From positions 1 to 64,000 of the forward strand of contig NZ_BJEA01000017.1 in NCBI RefSeq assembly GCF_005405425.1: 64,000 nucleotides of DNA. The letters run 5' to 3'. The position numbers and the translations under genes are program-made. The notes beneath the pieces were generated by a model. The model saw only the letters and a program-made list of their open reading frames with translations. It was not told the origin of the DNA and ran no database searches. Positions 45,878-56,424 of the stretch are shown piece after piece (within the stretch, counting starts at the first letter, position 1; each line of letters starts with the position of its first letter). This stretch comes from Lactiplantibacillus modestisalitolerans. GTDB lineage: Bacteria; Bacillota; Bacilli; Lactobacillales; Lactobacillaceae.

Positions 45878-47146
45878 TTGAGTTACTCAGAAAAAATGCT
45901 CGCGGCCCTTTCCAACGGGCAATTAGAAACGGCAAATAAGCACTTTGCGTGGGCCCTCCGCAAGGACGATGACGATACGCTCTTTAGTTTGGCGGAAGAG
46001 CTCTATGGCTTGGGCTTTTTGAAGCAATCGGCACGCACTTATAAGAAGTTGCTTGCCAAGTACCCCGACGAAGACGACTTGAAAACCGGCCTGGCCGATA
46101 TCGCGATTGATGAGGGCGATACCGACTTGGCATTGGACTACCTGCACCAGGTTAAACCGGACTCGCCGGCCTACGTGCAAGCACTACTCGTGGAGGCCGA
46201 CCTTTATCAAACCCAAGAATTGTTTGAAGTAAGTGAACAAAAACTCCTAACCGCGTACCGGCTTGATCCCGATGAACCGATTGTTGAGTTCGCCCTGGCC
46301 GAGTTTTACTTCTTAATTCGGAATTACCATCAGGCGGTCCGCTTTTACTTGGCACTCATTAAGCAGGGCCACTTAGAGATTTCGCGGGTTAACTTGGTTG
46401 AACGCCTCGGGGTGGCTTACGCGGAAGCCGGTCACTTTGAACAGGCGGTCGGTTACTTGGAACAAATTAAGCCGGCTAAATTAACGCCGGATACCCAGTT
46501 TGAGCTGGGCTTTACGTATTTACAATTAAACGAACCACGTAAGGCAATCGATACCTTTAATAAATTACGGGAGCAGGATTCGCAGTACGCAACGGTTTAT
46601 CCGTACTTGGCTGAAGCGCAGGAACAGTTACACCAGCTTGATCAGGCCTTATTAACGCTCCAAGAGGGCTTAGCAGTTGACCAGTATAATGAACAGCTCT
46701 ACTTGCGAACGGCCCGCTTAGCGCTAAAATTGGACGATCAGGACCTGGCTGAACGGTACTTCCGGGAAGGCCTCAGTATCGATCCCGATAATTTAACGAC
46801 CGTGTTGGAATTATCCAACTTACTCGTTCAGCAGGAGCGGTACCAGGCGAACATTGACTTATTGGATCAATATTTACAAAGCAACGAGTTTGACCCGCAG
46901 TTTTACTGGAATTTGGCAGTTTCCAACGAGCATCTGGACCACTTTAAAGCTGCTCAAGAGAACTACTTGGCGGCCTACCCGTTCTTTGAACATAACCAGG
47001 ACTTCTTAAAGCCCGCGATTTACTTTTTCCGTGAGGCGGGGATGCGTGAGCAGGCGGTCGCCGCGCTCCGGAATTACTTGGCCATCGTCCCGGATGACGG
47101 TGAGATGGTTGCCATGTTGGAAGATTTTGAAGATCAGGGTTACTAG
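45878..47146 (+). CDS. tetratricopeptide repeat protein
   Basis: A 422-residue soluble protein made almost wholly of TPR-like helical pairs (for example ELGFTYLQLNEPRKAIDTFNKL, WNLAVSNEHLDHFKAAQENY). It has no signal peptide. It begins with TTG (LSYSEKML read as Met) behind AAAGGATG. Such TPR proteins are regular neighbours downstream of hup in Bacilli, of unknown function; a scaffold role is typical of the repeat. No terminator is seen before the next gene. Confidence 0.88.
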   Translation: MSYSEKMLAALSNGQLETANKHFAWALRKDDDDTLFSLAEELYGLGFLKQSARTYKKLLAKYPDEDDLKTGLADIAIDEGDTDLALDYLHQVKPDSPAYVQALLVEADLYQTQELFEVSEQKLLTAYRLDPDEPIVEFALAEFYFLIRNYHQAVRFYLALIKQGHLEISRVNLVERLGVAYAEAGHFEQAVGYLEQIKPAKLTPDTQFELGFTYLQLNEPRKAIDTFNKLREQDSQYATVYPYLAEAQEQLHQLDQALLTLQEGLAVDQYNEQLYLRTARLALKLDDQDLAERYFREGLSIDPDNLTTVLELSNLLVQQERYQANIDLLDQYLQSNEFDPQFYWNLAVSNEHLDHFKAAQENYLAAYPFFEHNQDFLKPAIYFFREAGMREQAVAALRNYLAIVPDDGEMVAMLEDFEDQGY

Positions 47147-47158
47147 TAGGCCTGGGAG

Positions 47159-47186
47159 TTGAAAACACTTTCAAGTTTGGTAGAAT
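47159..47186 (+). promoter_or_regulatory. promoter with cre-like site upstream of the HAD phosphatase
   Basis: TTGAAA (47159-47164), a 16-nt spacer and an extended -10, TGG TAGAAT (47178-47186). TGAAAACACTTTCA (47160-47173) matches the cre consensus except at the central CG, which reads CA, and covers the -35. CcpA control is possible. Confidence 0.45.
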
Positions 47187-47221
47187 GAAATTAATCAGAC
47201 CAAACCTTGGGGGTAAGCAAT

Positions 47222-48019
47222 TTGAAAATCGCAATGATTGCAACGGACCTGGACGGGACGTTTTTAGATGACCAGCATCAATTTGACCGACCCCGGTTTC
47301 AAGCCCAGTTGGACCGGATGAATCAGCAAGGTCAGCACTTTGTCGTGGCCAGTGGCAACCAATTACAACACTGTATCGACGTTTTTGACGGCGTTCAGGG
47401 TGAACTCACCTACGTCGCGGAAAACGGGGGGTTAGTGATGACGAGTGAGGGGCACATCTTACACGAGAGTGTGATCGAGCACCCGTTACTTTTAGAGCTA
47501 CTTGAGTTTGTCGCCACCCATCCGGCCCTAACGGGGGCTAACCTGTCGCTGTCTGGAAAACGGGGGGCCTACATTCGGCCAGAGGATGATACGCCCACGG
47601 TGCGCTACTTTTTAAGTAACATGCAAATTGTGGACGACATTACGGCCGTTGATGATCATATTTATAAGGTCAATTTTAATTGGCCGGGGACGGCAGCTGA
47701 AACCAACGCGGCGTTGATTAATCAACATTTTAACGGTCGGTTACGCGCAACCGTCAGTGGTGGTAACGGGCTGGACGTCATTCCGCCTCACGTGAATAAG
47801 GCGGCGGGGTTAGCGTACTTGCAACGGCATTGGCAAATTACGCCGGCACAAACGGCGGTCTTTGGGGATAACAGTAACGACCTTGAGATGCTCAACGCCG
47901 CCACGTACAGCTACGCGATGCAGAATGCTAAGCCGCACGTTCAATCGGCGGCGCACGCGGTAACGGTCGCGGATAATAATCATGCGGGCGTTTTGGCAAC
48001 CATCGACGCGCTAATTTAA
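47222..48019 (+). CDS. Cof-type HAD-IIB phosphatase
   Basis: A 265-residue HAD hydrolase: nucleophile motif ATDLDGTF with D9 and D11, motif II-like VASGN, cap domain, and the C-terminal motifs VNKAAGL and FGDNSNDLEML. Family members dephosphorylate sugar phosphates or flavin/pyridoxal phosphates; the substrate here is unknown. Start chosen: TTG 47222, seven nt after GGGGGT, giving MKIAMIATDLDG; the frame opens at TTG 47207. A cre-like site suggests sugar-linked regulation. Confidence 0.9.
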   Translation: MKIAMIATDLDGTFLDDQHQFDRPRFQAQLDRMNQQGQHFVVASGNQLQHCIDVFDGVQGELTYVAENGGLVMTSEGHILHESVIEHPLLLELLEFVATHPALTGANLSLSGKRGAYIRPEDDTPTVRYFLSNMQIVDDITAVDDHIYKVNFNWPGTAAETNAALINQHFNGRLRATVSGGNGLDVIPPHVNKAAGLAYLQRHWQITPAQTAVFGDNSNDLEMLNAATYSYAMQNAKPHVQSAAHAVTVADNNHAGVLATIDALI

Positions 48020-48138
48020 GCGCGCCCGGTGTATCCAGCCTTGCAATACAATCAAATCAGTTCAAGCAAATCGGTGGTGACTGCGGTTACGATCGATTTT
48101 TTGGCGTTTCGGGGGGCTTTAACACTAATCACGTGTCG

Positions 48139-48167
48139 TTGACCCGGATTCTCTGCTAAAATAAAAG
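48139..48167 (+). promoter_or_regulatory. dapB promoter
   Basis: TTGACC (48139-48144), a 17-nt spacer and TAAAAG (48162-48167), 28 bp before the dapB start. No lysine riboswitch is visible in this leader. Confidence 0.65.
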
Positions 48168-48194
48168 GTAGATTGACCTTGAGGAGGAATTATT

Positions 48195-48980
48195 TTGGTA
48201 AAAGTAATTGTAGCCGGCTATAAGGGCCGGATGGGCAGTACCGCTGCTCAAATGGTAATTGATAACCCGGATTTTGAACTGGTCGGTGTATACGACGCAC
48301 GCAGTCAGGATCAGAACCTCGGTGAAGATGACCGTTTTAAGGGTCAAGACGTGCCAGCTTTTCACGCGTTGGACAAAATTAAGACGGACGCCACGGTTTG
48401 GATCGACTTTACGATTCCAACGGCCGTATACGAAAACGCGACCTTTGCGTTGAAACATGGCATTTCCCCCGTCATTGGGACGACTGGGATGACGGATACC
48501 CAGGTTAAAAATTTACAAACGCTCGCGAAGGAAAAACAAATCGGGGGCTTAATTGCCCCGAACTTTGGGATCAGTGCGGTGCTCTTGATGCAATTTGCAC
48601 AACAAGCTGCCAAGTACTTCCCAGACGTTGAAATCATTGAAATGCACCATGATGATAAAATCGACTCGCCAAGCGGGACCGCGATTAGTACGGCGAAGAA
48701 AATTGCGGAAGTCCGGGCACCTAAGGAACAGGGTAACCCCGACGCTACTGAAACCATTCCTGGTGCGCGCGGTGCCGAATATGAAGGCATGCGGATTCAT
48801 GCGGTCCGCTTACCAGGGTTAGTTGCGCACGAAGAAGTCATGTTTGGTGGCCCTGGTGAGGGCTTAACAATTCGACAAGACTCCTTTGACCGGATTTCGT
48901 TCATGACTGGGGTTAAGGTCGCGGTTGAAAAAGTTAACCAGTACCACGAACTCTTTGTCGGTTTGGAGCACTTACTATGA
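48195..48980 (+). CDS. dapB: 4-hydroxy-tetrahydrodipicolinate reductase
   Basis: A 261-residue enzyme of the lysine/diaminopimelate pathway, supplying peptidoglycan precursors. Rossmann start [12 protein letters not shown], catalytic [15 protein letters not shown] and the C-terminal domain are intact. The start is TTG behind GAGGAGGAA. Its stop overlaps the cca ATG (4 bp), indicating coupling. No other dap genes are in the window. Confidence 0.96.
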   Translation: MVKVIVAGYKGRMGSTAAQMVIDNPDFELVGVYDARSQDQNLGEDDRFKGQDVPAFHALDKIKTDATVWIDFTIPTAVYENATFALKHGISPVIGTTGMTDTQVKNLQTLAKEKQIGGLIAPNFGISAVLLMQFAQQAAKYFPDVEIIEMHHDDKIDSPSGTAISTAKKIAEVRAPKEQGNPDATETIPGARGAEYEGMRIHAVRLPGLVAHEEVMFGGPGEGLTIRQDSFDRISFMTGVKVAVEKVNQYHELFVGLEHLL

Positions 48981-50200
48981 AATTAACGGCGTTGCCCGCC
49001 GAGTTTGAGGCGGCCAAGCCGGTGCTCGATACGATCATTGCGGCCGGTTACGAAGCGTACTTTGTTGGCGGGAGTGTTCGCGACACGATTCTAGGTAAGC
49101 CGTTGCACGACGTAGACATTGCCACCAGTGCGTTTCCCGCGGAGGTCAAGCAGTTGTTCAAGCGCACCGTTGATACCGGGATCGAGCACGGGACCGTGAT
49201 GATCTTAGACCATGGGACCGGCTACGAGACGACCACTTTTCGGACGGAATCGGGTTACCAGGACTTTCGGCGGCCGGACCAGGTCACCTTCGTGCGTTCG
49301 TTGAAAGAAGACTTACAACGCCGCGACTTCACGATTAACGCCTTAGCGATGAAGCCGGATGGGACCGTTATCGACATGTTTGACGGTTTAAAGGACCTAG
49401 ACGCGGGCATTTTACGCGCGGTGGGCGTAGCCGAGGAGCGATTCCACGAGGACGCCCTACGGATGATGCGGGCGGTGCGCTTTGCCAGTCAGTTGGACTT
49501 CGAAATTGAACCGCAAACGCAAGCGGCCATTGCGGATAATGCCGCGCTTTTAACCAAGATTGCGGTTGAACGCACCCGGGTCGAATGGGAGAAACTCCTA
49601 ATGGGTCAGCGCCCCCAACGGGGCCTCCGAGCGCTGCTAGCGACAGCGTTGTACCGGTACTTGCCCGGCATGGCGGCGCACCGGGCCGTTTTAGCGGACC
49701 TGATGGATAACGCTGACTGGCACCTACCGACGATCGAAGCGGCGTGGACGTTGCTGGCTTGGATTACTGAACGCCGCCAAAGCACGCAGGTTCGGCAACT
49801 ATTGAAGCAGTGGAAGACGAGTAACGAGTTGATTGTTCACGTTACGGCCGCTGTTTCGGCACTAGCGAGTCTGCAAGCTAATGGTCGGCTAACGGCCCAG
49901 GAAAACTTTGCAACCGGCTTAGACGCGCTGACAACGGCTAATCAGGTGGCGGCAATTCTTGGCTTTGGTCAGCCGCTGGATCAGTTAACGGCGGCTTACC
50001 ACCAGCTACCGATTCATGATCGGCACGAGTTGGCCGTCAACGGCGGTGATTTAATTCGTACGGGCGTGGTCACACCCGGTCCGGCCATGGGGACGATCCT
50101 GCAAGCGTGCTTAACGGCGGTGATTGATGGCCAAGTTGCAAACCAGCGAGACGCTTTGCTTGATTTTTCAAGGATGGCAGCGGATACAAAAAGTGATTGA
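48977..50200 (+). CDS. cca: CCA-adding enzyme (tRNA nucleotidyltransferase)
   Basis: A 407-residue class II nucleotidyltransferase that adds or repairs the tRNA CCA end. Motif [23 protein letters not shown] (about 32-53), the [11 protein letters not shown] block and the amino-acid template EEDALR-type region ([16 protein letters not shown]) are clear. The helical C-terminal tRNA-binding part is normal in length. It starts within the dapB stop. Confidence 0.96.
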   Translation: MKLTALPAEFEAAKPVLDTIIAAGYEAYFVGGSVRDTILGKPLHDVDIATSAFPAEVKQLFKRTVDTGIEHGTVMILDHGTGYETTTFRTESGYQDFRRPDQVTFVRSLKEDLQRRDFTINALAMKPDGTVIDMFDGLKDLDAGILRAVGVAEERFHEDALRMMRAVRFASQLDFEIEPQTQAAIADNAALLTKIAVERTRVEWEKLLMGQRPQRGLRALLATALYRYLPGMAAHRAVLADLMDNADWHLPTIEAAWTLLAWITERRQSTQVRQLLKQWKTSNELIVHVTAAVSALASLQANGRLTAQENFATGLDALTTANQVAAILGFGQPLDQLTAAYHQLPIHDRHELAVNGGDLIRTGVVTPGPAMGTILQACLTAVIDGQVANQRDALLDFSRMAADTKSD

Positions 50201-50259
50201 AATTTTCTATGAATCTGTTACGATTAAGATGAAACTAATTCTCAATGAGGTGATTTTCA

Positions 50260-50727
50260 ATGGAAAGAGCATTAGAAGCATTAAAATTTAATTTCCGCAA
50301 TGGTGACACTTGGGTCGTTCATCATCAAGATATCTCCGACTTATGGATTGGCCGGGTAACGACAAGTTACGGCCGGATTAAGGGTGGCAAGATGACCATT
50401 ATTCATCCTTGCAAGTCTTTTAAGGCTGAATTTAAGCCCGATGCGGATGCGGTTGATCCAGAAACGACCCACTTATCAACGGTAACTAGTGGGATGTTTG
50501 AACGGGTGACCCATTTCCAAGATATTGAAAAAATCGACATTTTATTTGGTGACGAACGTGGGAGTGAACAAGTTTACTTACCATTCAAAGCCAAGGACGT
50601 TGACGGAATTGATAACGTTTATCAGACGAGTTCAATTTCGAAAGACGGTCGCTTACACCTAGTTGTTGACGATTCACGGACCGTGATTGATATTTACGGT
50701 GACAACGATCGCCCAGGAACGGTTTAA
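50260..50727 (+). CDS. hypothetical protein
   Basis: A 155-residue soluble protein with no recognised domain. The N-terminus (ALEALKFNFRNGDTWVVHHQDISDLWIGRV) and repeated beta-type stretches suggest a small beta-rich fold; the C-terminus ends DSRTVIDIYGDND. The ATG follows TGAGGTGA at good spacing and codon use fits the genome. It lies alone between cca and a strong terminator (50778-50823). No neighbour hints at its job. Confidence 0.75.
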   Translation: MERALEALKFNFRNGDTWVVHHQDISDLWIGRVTTSYGRIKGGKMTIIHPCKSFKAEFKPDADAVDPETTHLSTVTSGMFERVTHFQDIEKIDILFGDERGSEQVYLPFKAKDVDGIDNVYQTSSISKDGRLHLVVDDSRTVIDIYGDNDRPGTV

Positions 50728-50740
50728 TCACGTCTCAGCT

Positions 50741-50760
50741 TAACCACGTTAACGTGGTTA
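50741..50760. repeat. perfect 20-bp palindrome
   Basis: TAACCACGTTAACGTGGTTA is a perfect inverted repeat 14 bp after the gene stop. Without a T-run it is not a terminator by itself; it could be an operator-like site. Confidence 0.8.
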
Positions 50761-50777
50761 GATTGGCAGCGTAACTG

Positions 50778-50823
50778 AAATCACATTATTCGGATTAATT
50801 GATCCGGATAATGTGATTTTTTT
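50778..50823 (+). terminator. intrinsic terminator
   Basis: AAATCACATTAT (50778-50789) pairs with ATAATGTGATTT (50809-50820), with CGGAT/ATCCG inside, followed by T's. Confidence 0.9.
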
Positions 50824-51036
50824 AATGGGGGGACGTTATGAGAACTATTAAATAGTAATTAGTTACTTTAACTACAATCTCAAACCCAACCGTAATCAAC
50901 AAACCAGAAGTAACCCCGCCAACTTGGACAACTAAAAATTACTGCCGCGGTTAATTTCAACAACACTACGAGTTGTGTTTTTACGCGTTTCTAGCTAAGA
51001 TAAATAGTAATGAAGTAAAAAGGGTGGATTTAAAAC

Positions 51037-52941
51037 ATGCAAACATTACGAGCAGAACATCTGACCCGCACGTATGGTGAAAAGACGTTATTTCGCGATA
51101 TTTCGTTTATTATCAACGAACATGACCGAATCGGTGTGATCGGCGTTAACGGTTCTGGTAAGACGAACCTCTTGGACGTTTTATCCGGCGTAACGACACC
51201 AGAAGCTGGTCAGTTGATCAAGCCGAAAAATTATACGATCGGCTATTTAAAGCAACAACCCGAATTAAAAGAAGATTTAACGGTGATTGACGCGGTTTTA
51301 GCTGGTAGTCAGCAAGTCTTTCGAACGATTCGGCGCTATGAACAAGCGCTGAGCACGTACGGGGACCATCCGGAGGACCCCGCAGCCCAACGCGCTTACG
51401 TTGACGCTGAGGACCAAATGAACCAGGAGGATGCTTGGACGGCTGAAAGTGACGTTAAAACGATTTTAACCCAACTGCACATTACCGATTTGAATCAAGT
51501 CGTTAAGCACCTTTCCGGGGGACAGCGTAAGCGGGTCGGGTTGGCGCAGGTTTTGATCCAGGCGCCCGACTTGTTGCTCTTGGATGAACCAACGAACCAC
51601 CTTGACTTTGATTCCATTGAATGGCTTGAGTCCTACCTGGCTTCGTATAAGGGCGCGTTGGTCGTTGTGACCCACGACCGCTACTTCTTAGACCAGGTGG
51701 CTAACCAGATGTTTGAGCTATCCTTTGGCGAGCTCCACCAGTATACCGGGAATTACCAGGACTTCGTTCAAGCGAAGGCCGAACGGGTAGCCCGGGACGT
51801 GTTAGCGGAACATAAACAGCAGCAATTGTATAAAAAGGAACTCGCCTGGATGCGGGCCGGGGCCCCGGCGCGAAGCACCAAGCAGCAGGGCCGCATTAAC
51901 CGCTTTAACGATTTGAAATCAAATCTGAATACGCTCCAGGTCGACCACGACGTTGATATTTCGTTAGGGCAACAGCGCTTAGGAAAAAAGGTCATTGAGC
52001 TGAAAAACGCCAGCTTAAAATTCGGTGACCTTCAAATCTTGAACGATTTTTCAATGTTGATCCAAGCAAATGACCGCATTGGGATCACCGGCTTGAACGG
52101 AGCTGGTAAATCAAGCTTACTGAACGTTATCGCCGGGCGCCAAGCGTTGGATTCGGGGACGGTCACGATTGGGGAGACCGTTAAAATGGCCTATTACACC
52201 CAACAAACCGAACCAATTCCGGGTGATAAGCGGATCATTAATTACCTGCAAGACGTTGGTGAAACCGTCTTAAATAAGCAGGGCGAGCACGTTTCGGTCA
52301 CTGAATTGTTGGAAGAATTCCTCTTTCCCCGGCGGATGCACGGGACGCTGATCCGGAAGTTGTCGGGTGGCGAACAGCGGCGGTTGTACTTGTTAAAACT
52401 ATTAATGCAACAACCGAACGTCTTACTGTTAGACGAACCGACCAACGACTTGGATATTGGAACCTTGACGGTGCTGGAAAACTATCTGAGTGACTTTGCT
52501 GGCACCGTGATTACGGTATCCCATGACCGCTACTTCTTGGATAAAGTCGGGACGAAACTTTTGATCTTCGATGGCCACGGCCAGATTGAACGTTATTCTG
52601 GGCGCTTTTCAAGCTACTTGAAGGATCAAAAGCAAACTGCTAAGGCGGCTAATCAACCGACTAAGGCTAAAGCTAAACCGGCGGCAACCGAGCCCGCGAG
52701 TGCGGCCGCCCCGAAGCAAAAGGTCAAGTTAACTTACGCGGAACAATTGGAATACGATAAAATCGAGGGCGTGATCGAACAACTTGATAACCATAAAACG
52801 GAAATCGAGGAGGCCATGGCTGCGAACGCCAGCGATTACGGCAAGCTGGCGGATTTGCAAAAGGAATTGACGAAGACGGAAACGACCATTGATGAAAAAA
52901 TGGATCGGTGGGACTATCTCAGCCAGTTTGATCAGGCATAA
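51037..52941 (+). CDS. ABC-F family ATPase (Uup/YfmR type)
   Basis: A 634-residue cytosolic ABC-F protein with two nucleotide-binding domains: Walker A GVNGSGKT (about 35-42) with signature LSGGQRKRV, and Walker A GLNGAGKS (about 350-357) with LSGGEQRR. A charged interdomain linker (about 230-310) and a C-terminal Lys/Ala-rich stretch with a coiled coil (about 560-634) match Uup/YfmR. These factors act on the ribosome E site; resistance activity is not implied. It has no membrane segments. thyA follows 11 bp downstream. Confidence 0.92.
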   Translation: MQTLRAEHLTRTYGEKTLFRDISFIINEHDRIGVIGVNGSGKTNLLDVLSGVTTPEAGQLIKPKNYTIGYLKQQPELKEDLTVIDAVLAGSQQVFRTIRRYEQALSTYGDHPEDPAAQRAYVDAEDQMNQEDAWTAESDVKTILTQLHITDLNQVVKHLSGGQRKRVGLAQVLIQAPDLLLLDEPTNHLDFDSIEWLESYLASYKGALVVVTHDRYFLDQVANQMFELSFGELHQYTGNYQDFVQAKAERVARDVLAEHKQQQLYKKELAWMRAGAPARSTKQQGRINRFNDLKSNLNTLQVDHDVDISLGQQRLGKKVIELKNASLKFGDLQILNDFSMLIQANDRIGITGLNGAGKSSLLNVIAGRQALDSGTVTIGETVKMAYYTQQTEPIPGDKRIINYLQDVGETVLNKQGEHVSVTELLEEFLFPRRMHGTLIRKLSGGEQRRLYLLKLLMQQPNVLLLDEPTNDLDIGTLTVLENYLSDFAGTVITVSHDRYFLDKVGTKLLIFDGHGQIERYSGRFSSYLKDQKQTAKAANQPTKAKAKPAATEPASAAAPKQKVKLTYAEQLEYDKIEGVIEQLDNHKTEIEEAMAANASDYGKLADLQKELTKTETTIDEKMDRWDYLSQFDQA

Positions 52942-52952
52942 GGAGCGAACGG

Positions 52953-53903
52953 ATGTTAGAAGAAGCGTATTTACAATTAGCACGGACGATTTTGGAACAC
53001 GGCACTTACAAGGACGACCGAACGGGCACCGGGACCTACAGTATTTTTGGTTATCAGATGCGCTTTGACCTCAGCCAGGGATTTCCGCTACTAACGACTA
53101 AAAAGGTCCCGTTTGGTTTGATCAAGAGCGAATTACTATGGTTTTTACACGGAGACACCAATATTCGTTTCCTATTGCAACACCGCAACCATATTTGGGA
53201 CGAGTGGGCCTTTAAGAACTGGGTCAATAGCCCGGACTACGTGGGCCCCACAATGACGAACTTTGAGCATCGGCGCTTAACGGATCCGGATTTTGCGTCC
53301 GTTTATCAGCAGACTAAGCAACGCTTTGATGAGCAAATTTTAAATGACGACGCTTTTGCGGCCAAGTTTGGTAATTTAGGCGACGTTTACGGGGCCCAAT
53401 GGCGGCATTGGCAGACACGTAATGGACAGACCATCGATCAAATTGCGAACGTTATCGATATGATCAAGACGACGCCAAACTCGCGGCGGTTGATCGTTTC
53501 GGCTTGGAATCCTGAAGACGTGCCGAGCATGGCGTTACCACCGTGTCACACGCTCTTTCAATTTTACGTGGCCGACGGGAAGCTTTCTTGTCAACTGTAC
53601 CAGCGTTCCGGCGACGTTTTTCTCGGGGTGCCGTTCAACATTGCCAGTTATGCGTTACTGACGCACTTAATCGCGAAAGAATGTGGGCTGGCGGTTGGCG
53701 AATTTGTGCATACGCTGGGCGACGCTCATCTTTATCAAAACCATTTAACGCAGATCAAGACGCAGTTGCAGCGGCCGGTACGGCCCGCACCGCAATTACA
53801 ATTGAGCGGCGCGCATGCTAGTATTTTTGACTACCAAATGAAGGACATTCAGCTGGTTGGTTACGATCCAGCGCCCGCAATTAAAGCCCCCGTGGCGATT
53901 TAA
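52953..53903 (+). CDS. thyA: thymidylate synthase
   Basis: A 316-residue folate-dependent enzyme making dTMP. Seen: [16 protein letters not shown] near the N-terminus, the nucleophile Cys in [14 protein letters not shown], and [18 protein letters not shown]. At 316 residues it has the same length as L. casei thymidylate synthase, including its extra small-domain insertion. The ATG follows AAGGAGCG. The dihydrofolate reductase gene follows 39 bp later, the classic pair. Confidence 0.98.
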   Translation: MLEEAYLQLARTILEHGTYKDDRTGTGTYSIFGYQMRFDLSQGFPLLTTKKVPFGLIKSELLWFLHGDTNIRFLLQHRNHIWDEWAFKNWVNSPDYVGPTMTNFEHRRLTDPDFASVYQQTKQRFDEQILNDDAFAAKFGNLGDVYGAQWRHWQTRNGQTIDQIANVIDMIKTTPNSRRLIVSAWNPEDVPSMALPPCHTLFQFYVADGKLSCQLYQRSGDVFLGVPFNIASYALLTHLIAKECGLAVGEFVHTLGDAHLYQNHLTQIKTQLQRPVRPAPQLQLSGAHASIFDYQMKDIQLVGYDPAPAIKAPVAI

Positions 53904-53942
53904 ACCCCGTTCTGGTTAGTTTTATTAACAAGGAGGAACGCA

Positions 53943-54431
53943 ATGATTGCACTTATCTGGGCCGAGGACCAAAATGGATTAATTGGAAGGGCGGGGCAAC
54001 TCCCATGGCACCTGCCCGCCGATTTGCAACGCTTTAAGCGGCTGACCACGGCGCACGACGTCGTGATGGGACGTAAAACCTTTGCCGGCTTTCAACGGCC
54101 ATTACCGCGGCGGACGAACTGGGTCCTATCGCGCCAGGAGTTAGTGTTACCGGCGGGGGTGCAACGGCTTGCCGATTTAGACGCGTTACGGGCCTTAGAC
54201 GCCCAGCACCCGGAACAACTGACTTTCGTCATTGGTGGCGCGCAGGTCTTTAAGGCCGTATTACCATTGGCCAAACGCTTGTACCGGACGCGAATCGACC
54301 ACGCCTTTACCGGCGACACTTGGATGCCAACGGTTGACTACGCGCAGTGGCAATTAACGGCCCACCAAGCGGGCCTGAGCGACGAGCGCAATCCGTACCC
54401 GTTTAGTTTTGATGATTTTGAACGGCGTTAA
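53943..54431 (+). CDS. folA: dihydrofolate reductase
   Basis: A 162-residue enzyme regenerating tetrahydrofolate after thymidylate synthesis. IALIWAEDQNGLIGRAGQLPWHLPADLQRFK carries the NADPH/substrate loop with the catalytic Asp in LPADL, then MGRKTF and VIGGAQVF. The length equals the L. casei enzyme. It follows thyA behind AAGGAGGAA. Also called dfrA; nothing marks it as a resistance variant. Confidence 0.96.
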   Translation: MIALIWAEDQNGLIGRAGQLPWHLPADLQRFKRLTTAHDVVMGRKTFAGFQRPLPRRTNWVLSRQELVLPAGVQRLADLDALRALDAQHPEQLTFVIGGAQVFKAVLPLAKRLYRTRIDHAFTGDTWMPTVDYAQWQLTAHQAGLSDERNPYPFSFDDFERR

Positions 54432-54535
54432 TTCGGTCCTGACCGTGAAAGAAATCAATATTTCTGCTATACTAAAATCATTAATTTATTGTAAAGGCGC
54501 GAAACCTTTATGAGTATAAGAAAGCGTGGCAAAGT

Positions 54536-55387
54536 ATGACGAAAATCAAGATTGTGACCGATTCTTCGGCAAATTTAACGGATGAAGAGGTAAAAAAATA
54601 CGATATTACCGTGATTCCGCTGACCGTCATGATCGATGGGACCATTTATGTGGAAGATGAGACCATTACGCGGGAAGAATTCATTAATAAGATGGCGACG
54701 GCTAAGTCGTTACCTAAAACTAGTCAACCCGCACTTGGGACTTTCATTGAAACCTTCGATAATTTGGGGGCGGACGGTGCCAGTGTGATTTGTATCAACA
54801 TGCTTGAGGCGATTTCTGGGACGGTCCATACGGCCGAACAGGCGGCCTCAATTACTAAAACCGACGTCACGGTGATTGACGCGCGCACCACCGACCGTGC
54901 AATGGCGTTTCAAGTGCTGACAGCGGCCAAATTGGCTCAAGCTGGTGCTGAAAAGCAGGCCGTGATTGACGCGATTCATGCCACCCAACAACATACCAAG
55001 TTATTCATGGGAGTCATGACTTTGAATAACTTGGTTGCCGGGGGGCGCATTAGTCGGCTGACCGGAGCAATCAGTACGTTGTTAAACGTCAAAATTGCCT
55101 TGGAAGTTGACGACGGCGAATTGGACGTGAAAATGAAGGGCCGCGGTGTTAAGGCCATTAATAAATTTTTCGATAAAATCATCGATGACATTATTGCCAC
55201 GCCGAACGTGGCGGAGGTCGCAATTTCCCACGTGGGCGCGACGGAACGCGTTGAAGACTACAAGGCGCGCTTGCAGGCAGCCTTACCGAGTTTAAAAGTA
55301 AGTGTCCAACCAACGGTACCCATTATTGCGACCCACGGTGGTCCGGGTGCTTTTGCGGTTGAATACCACACGCAAGCGCCAGTTTAA
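54536..55387 (+). CDS. DegV family protein
   Basis: A 283-residue DegV/FakB-type fatty-acid-binding protein: N-terminal KIVTDSSANLTDEE, the TSQP motif (KTSQPALGTF) and the GGRISRLTGA block. Relatives present fatty acids to the FakA kinase; its own ligand is not known. The start lies close behind a weak site (AAAGCGTGGCAAAGT). A terminator (55391-55419) separates it from the following surface-protein cluster. Confidence 0.93.
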   Translation: MTKIKIVTDSSANLTDEEVKKYDITVIPLTVMIDGTIYVEDETITREEFINKMATAKSLPKTSQPALGTFIETFDNLGADGASVICINMLEAISGTVHTAEQAASITKTDVTVIDARTTDRAMAFQVLTAAKLAQAGAEKQAVIDAIHATQQHTKLFMGVMTLNNLVAGGRISRLTGAISTLLNVKIALEVDDGELDVKMKGRGVKAINKFFDKIIDDIIATPNVAEVAISHVGATERVEDYKARLQAALPSLKVSVQPTVPIIATHGGPGAFAVEYHTQAPV

Positions 55388-55390
55388 ACG

Positions 55391-55419
55391 AGGGGGACGC
55401 CAAAGCGCGCCCCTTTTTT
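55391..55419 (+). terminator. degV-gene terminator
   Basis: GGGG-ACGC, loop CAAA, GCGC-GCCCC, six T. Confidence 0.85.
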
Positions 55420-55443
55420 ATTACCAATGAACAATCTGGAAAG

Positions 55444-56412
55444 GTGGGCATCAATTTGTCAAAACTATGGAGCGCACTCAAAGTGGTCCTAATTGTTGGG
55501 GTGCTCGCGGTTGGCGTGTATTTTGGCGTCAGCCGACTGATGAGCCCCCCATCCACGGCCACGCCAGCGGCGCAACCGACGAAGACGGCCAAAAAAGCGA
55601 CTAAGACAACGCCTAAGGTGCAGCGTAAGCAGCAAATTAGCTTAGTGGCAGTCGGCGATTCGTTGACGGAGGGCATCGGTGATCAAGCCGAGGGCGGCTA
55701 CGTTGGCCAAATCAAACAACTACTACACAAAAAGCAAAACCTGACCGTCCACACGACGAACGCCGGGAAGGCTGGTGATCGGAGCGACCAAATTCTCGCG
55801 CGGATCAATCAATCTGACCAGCTGCAGGCTAAAATTGCCAAAGCTGACGTTGTCACGGTGACGGTTGGCGGTAACGATTTACTGCAAACGCTTGAAAAAA
55901 CGTTAGGATCGAACAACACTGCGAAAAATAACGCGGCCGTGGCTAAGGCCCAAACAGACTATGCCAATAAGCTGGTCAAGCTATTTGATCGTCTTCACGA
56001 GCTAAACCCCAAGGCCCCGCTATTCGTTTTCAGTATTTATAACCCGATTTTTGTTAATTTCCCCAATGTAACGTCGATTACGCGTTATGTTAGTCGCTGG
56101 AATGAGCAAACGGAAACGATTCTTGCCCGGTACGCGGACGCCCATTTCATGGATATTAATACGGCCATGTCGCACGGGCAATACAAGACATCCGCCCAAC
56201 TGAAGCGGCTCAAGCGTTCCGCGGATGAATCAACGATCACGAGTTTATCCAATCAGAAGTCGGTCGCCAACGTGCTGGCTGCGGAGAGTAAAACCAACGT
56301 GTTGATTTCGACGACGGATAATTTTCACCCGAATAAACGGGGATACGGCATTTTTAGTCAGAAACTATATCAAACCATGATGGCCCATGATCAGTGGGCC
56401 GTAAAAAAATAA
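55444..56412 (+). CDS. SGNH/GDSL hydrolase (YpmR-like)
   Basis: A 322-residue extracytoplasmic esterase/lipase-type protein. It starts with TTG; the N-terminal helix (about 11-31) is a signal anchor, followed by a Thr/Lys-rich linker. SGNH catalytic blocks: VAVGDSLTEGIGD (Ser), the glycine/asparagine VTVGGNDLL, and DNFHPNKRGY (Asp-His). Order with the YpmS- and YozE-type genes matches the Bacillus ypmR-ypmS neighbourhood. The substrate is unknown. Confidence 0.9.
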   Translation: MGINLSKLWSALKVVLIVGVLAVGVYFGVSRLMSPPSTATPAAQPTKTAKKATKTTPKVQRKQQISLVAVGDSLTEGIGDQAEGGYVGQIKQLLHKKQNLTVHTTNAGKAGDRSDQILARINQSDQLQAKIAKADVVTVTVGGNDLLQTLEKTLGSNNTAKNNAAVAKAQTDYANKLVKLFDRLHELNPKAPLFVFSIYNPIFVNFPNVTSITRYVSRWNEQTETILARYADAHFMDINTAMSHGQYKTSAQLKRLKRSADESTITSLSNQKSVANVLAAESKTNVLISTTDNFHPNKRGYGIFSQKLYQTMMAHDQWAVKK

Positions 56413-56424
56413 GGAGGAGTTCGG

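Larger units (their letters stand above)
50728..51036. other. intergenic region before the ABC-F gene
   Basis: Contains the 20-bp palindrome and the terminator, then about 210 bp of A/T-rich sequence without a gene. A five-codon frame behind GGGGGGACGTT (ATG at 50838) and a small AACAC/GTGTT hairpin with T's near 50964-50985 could form a short leader. Confidence 0.4.

Noticed and set aside
52979-52992. LexA-like CGAAC...GTTAG at the start of thyA
   Set aside because: The nearest match overlaps the ribosome site and start codon at 52944-52957, not the position given by the promoter logic, and the second half-site is poor.
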